A stretch of DNA of 19,538 nucleotides, taken from contig URRX01000008.1 of the NCBI GenBank assembly GCA_900550345.1, positions 1 through 19,538 of the forward strand, given 5' to 3'. Shown here piece after piece: positions 7,219-13,114 of this stretch. The notes below the pieces were generated by a model. That model was not told the DNA's origin, searched no databases, and worked only from the letters and a program-made list of their open reading frames with translations. The first letter of the stretch is position 1; each line of letters opens with the position of its first letter. A program made the position numbers and the translations under genes. This DNA is from an uncultured Anaerococcus sp. (GTDB lineage: Bacteria > Bacillota > Clostridia > Tissierellales > Peptoniphilaceae).

Positions 7219-8553
7219 CTAATCTTCTTTTTCTTCTTTAGTTTCTTCTGATTCTTTTTTAGCAGGAACTAATTTTACATTTTTTTCTAGAAGTTCTACA
7301 GCCTTTCTTCTTTTAACATTTTCAATAACTGTATCTCTAGAAACATTCTTTTCGAAGATTTCTTTGAATTTTTCGTAATCATCTACTCCATATTGTTTTG
7401 CAGCATCTTTAATTTCTGCTTCAACTTCTTCATCTGTTACTTCTACATTTTCTTTCAAAGCAACTTCATCCATTACAAGATTTGCTTTTACTTTGTCTTC
7501 TGCAACAGCTCTATATTGATCTCTAATGGCAGACATATCCATTTTTGTCATTTCTATATATTGTTGTAGAGAAATTCCCATTTGACGTAATCTTTGATCA
7601 AGATTTTGCATTTCTAAATCAATTTCTCTATTTACTAATGCATCTGGTGCGCTTACTTCAGATTTATCAACTAAAGCTTTTATTGCTTCATTTTGAATTT
7701 GAGTTTTTACATATTTTTCCTTATCTTCTTTAAGGTTTTTCTTTGTATCTTCTTTCAATTCTTCTAAGGTTTCAAATTCTGAAATATCTTTTGCAAATTC
7801 GTCATCGATTTCTGGAAGTTCTTTTCTTGAAATTGAATTTATTTCTACTTCAAATTTTGCATCTTTTCCTTGGAATTCTTTAGCTTGATAATCTTCAGGG
7901 AAAGTTACATTTACATCAAATTTATCTCCAACTTTGTGGCCTTCAACTTGTTTTTCAAAATCACCTACAAATGATTTTGATCCTAGAACTAAATCATAAT
8001 TTTCAGCTTTTCCACCTTCAAATCTTTCCCCATCAAGGAAACCGTCAAAGTCGATATTTACTGTATCTCCATCTTTAGCTTCACCATCTTCTACAGGAAT
8101 TATTCTTGCATTTTCTTCTTGTTGGTGTTTAAGTTCATGTTCTACATCTTCATCTGTAACTTCTGTTGGAATTTCTGTAACTTCAAGCTCAGAATAATCT
8201 CCAAGAGTTGGATGAGGTTTTGTTTCAACTTCAACTTTAAATACTACGTCTTTTCCTTTTTCTATATCATCAAAATCAACTGATGGTTGGTCGATTACTT
8301 CAAGATTTAATTCATCAATTGCTTTATTATAAGGTTCTGGGAAAACTTCTTGAATTGCTTCATCGTAGAATACTTCTACTCCGTACATTTTTTCAATTAC
8401 TCTTTTTGGAACTTTTCCTTTTCTAAATCCATCTACTCTATATTTAGATTTATTTTTTTTGTATACATTATCAACTGCTTTTTGAAAATCTTCAGCAGCT
8501 ACTGTAAGATCAAATTTTGCTATATTATTTTCATGTGATTTTAATTCTGTCAT
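7219..8553 (-). CDS. tig: Trigger factor, ribosome-associated chaperone and peptidyl-prolyl isomerase
   Basis: The 444-residue protein has the three trigger factor domains. The N-terminal ribosome-binding domain (about 1-110) has the signature GFRKGKVPKRVIEKMYG, whose exposed loop contacts ribosomal protein uL23. The FKBP-type prolyl isomerase domain (about 160-245) contains VNIDFDGFLDGERFEGG. A long helical C-terminal substrate cradle follows, ending in a lysine/glutamate tail (SEETKEEKED). It binds nascent chains at the exit tunnel. AGGAGG lies 5 bases before the ATG, and a clear promoter lies 36-64 bases upstream. It therefore opens the unit that continues through clpP, clpX, lon and engB. 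Confidence 0.97.
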   Translation of the reverse strand: MTELKSHENNIAKFDLTVAAEDFQKAVDNVYKKNKSKYRVDGFRKGKVPKRVIEKMYGVEVFYDEAIQEVFPEPYNKAIDELNLEVIDQPSVDFDDIEKGKDVVFKVEVETKPHPTLGDYSELEVTEIPTEVTDEDVEHELKHQQEENARIIPVEDGEAKDGDTVNIDFDGFLDGERFEGGKAENYDLVLGSKSFVGDFEKQVEGHKVGDKFDVNVTFPEDYQAKEFQGKDAKFEVEINSISRKELPEIDDEFAKDISEFETLEELKEDTKKNLKEDKEKYVKTQIQNEAIKALVDKSEVSAPDALVNREIDLEMQNLDQRLRQMGISLQQYIEMTKMDMSAIRDQYRAVAEDKVKANLVMDEVALKENVEVTDEEVEAEIKDAAKQYGVDDYEKFKEIFEKNVSRDTVIENVKRRKAVELLEKNVKLVPAKKESEETKEEKED

Positions 8554-8588
8554 CTTTTCCTCCTAAAACACTACATACTCATTAGTTT

Positions 8589-8617
8589 AATATACTACTT
8601 GTACTAATTTCTATCAA
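8589..8617 (-). promoter_or_regulatory. Sigma-A promoter of tig
   Basis: On the minus strand, TTGATA (8612-8617) and TATATT (8589-8594) are separated by exactly 17 bases. The -35 element lies within the last codons of cca. The start point would be near 8582, with a leader of about 28 bases carrying AGGAGG at 8559-8564. This separates the proteostasis genes from the cdaA-cdaR-cca genes, although read-through remains possible because no terminator is seen between them. Confidence 0.75.
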
Positions 8618-9929
8618 GATTAATATATTTATTTTTTATATATTTGATGATTTCACTTTTTTTATTTATTAATTTTTCATCCATTACCAATGAATAAATT
8701 TCCTGTAATATCATACCCAGTTCTTTTCCTTCTTCAAAACCTAATTCTATTAAATCTTTTCCAGAAAAATCTATCTGATCTTCCTTGCTTGGAACATCAG
8801 AATTTAAAATTTCCTCTAGAAATTCTTTTGCCAAAATAATATTTTCTGTATTGTCATGGACTGTTGCTAAAACATCTGCTTTTTGGAGGTCAAAAAGATC
8901 ATAAATATTTTCTTCTCCAACTTTTCTAAGAAGTTTTCTTACAGATTTTTTTGTATAGGTGTTGGTATTATCCATATGTCTTCTAACCAAAATTGCAGTA
9001 TTTTCAATAAATTTTTTTGGATATTTTAAAATTTTTAGTCTTTTTCTAATTATTTTTTCAGAAATTTCTTGGTGGCCAAAAAATCTCCCCTCTCCATTTT
9101 TATCTATAAAGAATGTATCAATTTTTCCTGTATCATGAAATAAGGCTGCCATTCTAGTTTTTAGATTTTTGGGAGAGATATCCAAAACCTTCATAGAATG
9201 TTCAAATAAATCTAGATTGTGGTGAGATGAATGTTGGTCAAAGCCAATCATGCTTTTTACTTCTGGGAAAATATATTCTAAAATATTAAGATCATCCAAA
9301 AGTCTAATCCCTCTTGAAGGATTATCTGCTAATAAAATTTTATCAACTTCATCCTTAATTCTTTCGTTTGAAATATCTTCTATATGACTTGCCATTTGAC
9401 TTATAGCTTTTTTTAATTCACTTTCAATTTCAAAATCTAGGATTGTTGCAAATCTTACTGCTCTAATTGCTCTTAAATAATCTTCCCTAATTCTTTCATA
9501 GGGATTTCCTACAGCCCTAATTAATTTATTTTGTAGGTCTTTTTTCCCACCAAATAAATCAATTAACTTACCATTTCTTTGGGCCATAGCATTTATCGTA
9601 AAATCTCTTCTTTTTAAATCTTCTTCTATTGAGTCTGAAAAGGAAATTTTTTCTGGATGTCTTCTATCTTTATAGGTTGATTCGCTTCTAAAGCTTGTAA
9701 TTTCAAATTCTTCCGACTTATATATAACTTTAATCGTTCCAAATTTTTTCCCAATATCAATTAATTTTAAATCAGAAAAAATCCTCATTATATCATTTGG
9801 TCTTGCCCTTGTTGTAAGATCAATATCATGAATATTTTTTCCGAGTAACTTATCCCTTACTGCTCCACCAACAAGATAAGTTTCAAATCCCTCATTTTCT
9901 AACCTTTTAGATAAATATTTATAAGACAT
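8604..9929 (-). CDS. cca: CCA tRNA nucleotidyltransferase with HD domain
   Basis: This 441-residue class II nucleotidyltransferase adds or repairs the 3' CCA end of tRNA. The polymerase-beta-like head has LVGGAVRDKLLG (19-30) and the metal-binding DID (35-37). RRDFTINAMA (107-116) follows. EDYLR (149-153) is the Asp/Arg motif that templates CTP and ATP selection. A C-terminal HD phosphohydrolase-type domain follows, with HSSHHNLDLFEHS (233-245), ALFHDTGKI (262-270) and GHQEIS. The motifs alone cannot exclude a poly(A) polymerase or an A- or C-only enzyme, but the full Cca layout favours the CCA-adding enzyme. The start overlaps the cdaR stop codon by one base (TAATG), so translation is probably coupled. 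Confidence 0.88.
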   Translation of the reverse strand: MSYKYLSKRLENEGFETYLVGGAVRDKLLGKNIHDIDLTTRARPNDIMRIFSDLKLIDIGKKFGTIKVIYKSEEFEITSFRSESTYKDRRHPEKISFSDSIEEDLKRRDFTINAMAQRNGKLIDLFGGKKDLQNKLIRAVGNPYERIREDYLRAIRAVRFATILDFEIESELKKAISQMASHIEDISNERIKDEVDKILLADNPSRGIRLLDDLNILEYIFPEVKSMIGFDQHSSHHNLDLFEHSMKVLDISPKNLKTRMAALFHDTGKIDTFFIDKNGEGRFFGHQEISEKIIRKRLKILKYPKKFIENTAILVRRHMDNTNTYTKKSVRKLLRKVGEENIYDLFDLQKADVLATVHDNTENIILAKEFLEEILNSDVPSKEDQIDFSGKDLIELGFEEGKELGMILQEIYSLVMDEKLINKKSEIIKYIKNKYINLDRN

Positions 9930-10861
9930 TATTTCTTTCCTATTTTTACATAAACATTAACAAAATAATCCCCGTCATTAATTTCTACAGCTTCTGGTAC
10001 GAATAATTCCACACTTTTCTCAAATTCATTATTTTTTAAATTTGTTAGATCAATTTTTTCTGTCTTAATCTTATCAATTTTATCTAAAATGCTCTTTTCA
10101 CCCTTTATTACAACCTTATTAGGAGAAGATTTCTTTTCTATAACTTCCATATTTTTTGGAAGAGACTCTTCATAGTCTAATTCTATTTCAACTTCTTTAC
10201 TTTCTAATACATCAAAAGAAATTGAAACATCATTTTGAGATAAATCCACATTTTCAACAGTTTTTCCACTCTTATCAACAGGTCTTGCTTCTATATCATG
10301 AATTTTACCATCCAAATATTCATCTTTGCCGATATTTAAAATAATTTTATCAACCTTATCAATATTTTTTCTAAGACCAGAAACTGTGATTTTTTTTGTA
10401 GATTGCTCACTCACATTTATTAACTTAGATTCCTTTAACTTATCAGGAATTTTAATTTCAACGGGAAGATCTTTTTTTACAATTTTTTCAATCTTAAAAT
10501 TAACATTTGATGGATTTGTGCTTTCAACCTTTATTCCTGAAGGTCCATCAACTTTAATATTTAATGTTTTAATTCCTTCGCTTGGAGTTCCCAAGTCTAC
10601 ACTTGCAACCAAATCATCAGAAGATAAAGATGCAAGATCAGATCTAGAACCTTCAACTTTTACATTTACGCTTGAAATTTCATCTTTTCCTACTAAGGCA
10701 TAGCCTTCTTTTTGCATTACTTCTTGATTTTTTATAGTTAAAGGTACTCCTCTTACAGTTTTTGACAAAGAAGGATTGGTTGAAGTCATAACAAAAGCCC
10801 ACATTATGACAGCCACAAGAACTGATAATGCTATTAATTTTCTATCATTTTTGTTGTTCAT
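9929..10861 (-). CDS. cdaR: CdaR, YbbR-domain regulator of diadenylate cyclase
   Basis: The 310-residue protein has a single N-terminal membrane helix (about 8-27, LIALSVLVAVIMWAFVMTS) followed by an extracytoplasmic region of about three YbbR-like repeats. Each repeat is a beta-rich unit with patterns such as VNVKVEGSRSDL, KITVSGLRKNIDKV and KVVIKGEKSILDKI. CdaR binds CdaA at the membrane and modulates c-di-AMP synthesis. I place the start at 10861, where GGAGG (10869-10873) is 7 bases away. The ATG at 10867, two codons upstream, is one base from that site and is unlikely. The gene overlaps cdaA by 17 bases. In many Firmicutes glmM follows cdaR, but here cca follows. Confidence 0.9.
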   Translation of the reverse strand: MNNKNDRKLIALSVLVAVIMWAFVMTSTNPSLSKTVRGVPLTIKNQEVMQKEGYALVGKDEISSVNVKVEGSRSDLASLSSDDLVASVDLGTPSEGIKTLNIKVDGPSGIKVESTNPSNVNFKIEKIVKKDLPVEIKIPDKLKESKLINVSEQSTKKITVSGLRKNIDKVDKIILNIGKDEYLDGKIHDIEARPVDKSGKTVENVDLSQNDVSISFDVLESKEVEIELDYEESLPKNMEVIEKKSSPNKVVIKGEKSILDKIDKIKTEKIDLTNLKNNEFEKSVELFVPEAVEINDGDYFVNVYVKIGKK

Positions 10862-11669
10862 TATCATCCCTCCTTTTTATATTCAACTTATTTTCATCGT
10901 ATCTTAATTCTTTGACTAACCTATCTTTAAGAGATTGCTCATCAAAATATCTATTTATATTTCCATTGCTTACAAGAGAAATTGTTCCAGTCTCCTCACT
11001 AACTACAACAACAAGGCAATCACTTTTTTCACTAATTCCAATCGCTGCCCTATGACGAGTACCAAGTTCTTTTGACAAGGTATTGTTAGTTGTCAATGGC
11101 AAATAGCAAGCTGCAGCTTCTATTAAATCATTTCTAATAATAACAGCGCCATCGTGAAGAGGTGTATTTGGAATAAAAATATTAATTAAAAGCTCGCTTG
11201 ATATTTCTGATCTTAAACTAGTACCACTTTCAATAATATCATTAAGACCAACTTCCCTTTCAATTACAACCAAGGCACCAATTTTTTGTCTTGATAAAGA
11301 ACTCATAGCAGAGACAATCTCATCGATAGACTTCTCATTTTTATTATAAGAATCATTCACAAAAAAACTTCTCCCCCTACCAATCCTTTCAAGAGCAGAT
11401 CTCAACTCAGGTTGAAAAACTACAATAATAAATACCAAAGACACAGTAAAAAATTGATTCATTAGCCATGAAACAGTATTCAAATTAAAAATATCTGAAA
11501 TAGATGCAAAAAATAAAACAAAAATAAAACCCTTCATAACTTGCTCTGCCCTAGTATTTCTAAGAAGCTTCAATAATTTATAAGCAATAAAGGCAATCAG
11601 AGCTATATCAATTATATCTGTAATCCTAATCAAAGATAAATAAGCTATAAAATTATCTAAATATGACAT
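10845..11669 (-). CDS. cdaA: Diadenylate cyclase CdaA
   Basis: This 274-residue membrane enzyme makes c-di-AMP from two ATP, controlling potassium and osmolyte uptake and cell-wall homeostasis. Three membrane helices occupy about 17-35, 45-62 and 68-85. A linker helix (VFQPELRSALERIGRGR) then leads into the DisA_N cyclase domain. Catalytic motifs are DGA (173-175, in NTPLHDGAVII) and RHR (205-207, in GTRHRAAIG). The C-terminus is charged. AGGAGG lies 5 bases before the ATG. It heads the cdaA-cdaR-cca group, with overlaps of 17 bases to cdaR and 1 base between cdaR and cca. Confidence 0.95.
   Translation of the reverse strand: MSYLDNFIAYLSLIRITDIIDIALIAFIAYKLLKLLRNTRAEQVMKGFIFVLFFASISDIFNLNTVSWLMNQFFTVSLVFIIVVFQPELRSALERIGRGRSFFVNDSYNKNEKSIDEIVSAMSSLSRQKIGALVVIEREVGLNDIIESGTSLRSEISSELLINIFIPNTPLHDGAVIIRNDLIEAAACYLPLTTNNTLSKELGTRHRAAIGISEKSDCLVVVVSEETGTISLVSNGNINRYFDEQSLKDRLVKELRYDENKLNIKRRDDNEQQK
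10869..10873 (-). promoter_or_regulatory. Ribosome site fixing the cdaR start
   Basis: GGAGG on the minus strand lies 7 bases before the ATG at 10861, but only 1 base before the earlier in-frame ATG at 10867. This selects the shorter cdaR start. It lies inside the end of cdaA. Confidence 0.7.
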
Positions 11670-11674
11670 GTCTA

Positions 11675-11710
11675 CCTCCTAAGTATATAAATATTATATA
11701 CTTTATTATA
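11675..11710 (-). promoter_or_regulatory. Ribosome site and candidate -10 elements of cdaA
   Basis: AGGAGG (11675-11680) is the cdaA ribosome site. Upstream on the minus strand, TATAAT occurs twice (11693-11698 and 11705-11710), but I find no matching -35 at 16-18 bases. One of these is probably the -10 element of the cdaA promoter, and which one is unresolved. Confidence 0.4.
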
Positions 11711-11805
11711 AAATTTTGTAGAAAGTTAAGGGATAAACGAGATAAAAATTAAATTTTTTTTGGAATTTTTATATTTAAAATTTTTGGAGAATTTTTCCAC
11801 AAAAA

Positions 11806-11833
11806 AATACCAAGTTTTTGACTTGGTATTTTT
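11806..11833 (-). terminator. Bidirectional intrinsic terminator for the malQ-glgP-ZIP operon
   Basis: AATACCAAGT (11806-11815) and ACTTGGTATT (11821-11830) form a 10-bp stem with a 5-base loop. On the minus strand a run of seven T follows. On the plus strand T also follows. It lies about 470 bases after the ZIP transporter stop codon, with the repeat array between, so the operon transcript would carry the repeats in its 3' end. Confidence 0.8.
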
Positions 11834-11880
11834 GTTGATTTTTATTTTTAAATCTAAATTGTTTTTTATTTCTTTGTACA

Positions 11881-12309
11881 TATTTCGCGGAGTATTAGTA
11901 GAAATTGTGCCAATGGTTAAATTTCTAGCCCAAGCACGCTCTTTGGTTGCGTTTGGCTTATTTTGGTTTTTATTATTTTAAAACTTAATTTTAATTCTTC
12001 GATTTTACTCCGCGGGGCATTAGTAGAAATTGTGCCACTGGCACATTTTTTAGCCCAACATACGCTCCTTGGTCGCGTTATACTTAATTCAATCTTTTAT
12101 AATTTAAAATTAGAGTTTTACTCTTAGTATTTACTCCGCGGGGCATTAGTAGAAATTGTGCCACTGGCACATTTTTTAGCCCAACATACGCTCCTTGGTC
12201 GCGTTATACTTAATTCAATCTTTTATAATTTAAAATTAGAGTTTTACTCTTCGTATTTACTCCGCGGGGCATTAGTAGAAATTGTGCCACTGGCACAATT
12301 TCTAGCCTA
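11881..12309. repeat. Tandem repeat array, 125-126 bp period, four copies
   Basis: The copies start at 11881 (A, 125 bp, diverged), 12006 (B, 126 bp), 12132 (C, 126 bp) and 12258 (D, truncated at about 12309). B and C differ at a single base: A at 12126 against C at 12252. A shares a core of about 80 bp (CGCGG..TTAGTAGAAATTGTGCC..TAGCCCAA..CGCTC.TTGGT.GCGTT) but has a different A/T-rich tail. D matches B and C up to GTGCCACTGGCAC and then diverges into the end of the ZIP gene. Each copy contains an inverted repeat around GTGCC. I know no named family for this sequence. Confidence 0.85.
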
Positions 12310-12314
12310 ATGCC
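12268..12314. repeat. Long inverted repeat spanning the ZIP gene stop codon
   Basis: TAGAAATTGTGCC (12276-12288) pairs perfectly with GGCACAATTTCTA (12292-12304) across a 3-base loop. After a 2-base bulge, GGCATTAG (12268-12275) pairs with CTAATGCC (12307-12314). The right-hand arm contains the ZIP stop codon (12302-12304) and its last codons. No T-run follows on the minus strand, so it is not a canonical terminator. A 3' protective stem-loop or a repeat-element core is possible. In B and C only the inner TGTGCC/GGCACA pairing survives. In A the outer TAGAAATT/AATTTCTA pairing survives. Confidence 0.75.
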
Positions 12315-13096
12315 ACATCCAGGATCATCATTACTGAAAATCCTACTGAAAACCAAATTACTCCTAAGTTTGAGTGATCTTCGCCTTCGCCTGTTGCTTC
12401 TGGTATTAATTCTTCTACTACCACGTAAAACATTGCTCCTGCTGCAAAGCTTAGTAAATATGGCAAAATTGGAATCATTATTTGGGATAGGATTATTGTC
12501 AAAACTGCCGCTACTGGCTCTACTGCTCCCGATAAAACTCCCATTATAAATGATTTATTTTTTCCAATTCCTTGACTTTTTAATGGCATTGAAATTATTG
12601 CTCCTTCTGGGAAATTTTGAATTGCAATTCCTAATGAAAGAGCCATAGCTCCTGCCATTGTTAAATCTGTATTTCCTGATAAAACTCCTGCAAAAGTAAC
12701 TCCTACTGCCATTCCTTCTGGAATATTGTGAATTACAACTGCAAGAACCATCATGGTTGTTTTTCTTAAAGAATCATTTTTTGGACCTTCTGCCACATCA
12801 CTGTCAACGTGTTGGTGAGGAACTACATTATCTAAGAATAATAAGAATACTATTCCTACAGCAAATCCAACTACTGCTGGAATCCAAGAAATTTTTCCCA
12901 TTTTTTCTTCTACCATTTCCATAGCAGGAATTAATAAGGACCACACGCTTGCTGCAACCATTACTCCTGCTGCAAATCCTGATAGAGATTTTTGTAATTT
13001 TGTTGATAATTCATTTTTCATTAGGTATACCATTGCCGATCCAAGGCTTGTGCCTAAGAATGGAATTAGTAGACCTATTATTAAATCTTTATTCAT
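12302..13096 (-). CDS. ZIP-family divalent metal transporter (GufA/ZupT-like)
   Basis: This 264-residue polytopic membrane protein has about eight hydrophobic segments and the ZIP signature helices. HNIPEGMAVG (123-132) on helix 4 and QNFPEGAIIS (160-169) on helix 5 carry the metal-binding His/Asn/Glu residues, and Glu228/Glu229 lie in VVVEELIPE. A short His-containing loop (PHQHVDSD) precedes helix 4. ZIP proteins of this type import zinc, and sometimes iron or manganese. Specificity cannot be read from the sequence. The start is 18 bases after the glgP stop codon, with AGGA upstream, so it is the last gene of the glycogen-degradation operon. No Zur, Fur or MntR operator is visible in that short gap. 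Its last codons and stop lie inside the downstream repeat. Confidence 0.88.
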   Translation of the reverse strand: MNKDLIIGLLIPFLGTSLGSAMVYLMKNELSTKLQKSLSGFAAGVMVAASVWSLLIPAMEMVEEKMGKISWIPAVVGFAVGIVFLLFLDNVVPHQHVDSDVAEGPKNDSLRKTTMMVLAVVIHNIPEGMAVGVTFAGVLSGNTDLTMAGAMALSLGIAIQNFPEGAIISMPLKSQGIGKNKSFIMGVLSGAVEPVAAVLTIILSQIMIPILPYLLSFAAGAMFYVVVEELIPEATGEGEDHSNLGVIWFSVGFSVMMILDVALG

Positions 13097-13114
13097 ATCT
13101 TATTCTTCCTACTT

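Noticed and set aside
8554..8620. CIRCE or CtsR operator upstream of tig or clpP
   Set aside because: There is no TTAGCACTC/GAGTGCTAA inverted repeat and no tandem GGTCAAA heptads in the tig or clpP leaders.
10326..10703. Plus-strand 125-codon open frame opposite cdaR
   Set aside because: It is an antisense shadow of a clear YbbR-domain gene with no independent features.
11725..11960. Minus-strand open frame across repeat A and the terminator
   Set aside because: It has no good start or ribosome site, and it includes the terminator stem translated as TKSKTWYFF, a typical artefact of such hairpins.
11760..11981. Plus-strand open frame of 73 codons before the repeats
   Set aside because: It reads straight through the bidirectional terminator, has no ribosome site, and its middle is low-complexity Phe/Leu/Ile from A/T-rich DNA. 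Only the repeat-derived part is peptide-like, and that is treated as a finding.
11881..12309. CRISPR-like array
   Set aside because: The unit is 126 bp, and the supposed spacers in B and C are identical. There are no short direct repeats with unique spacers, and no cas genes.
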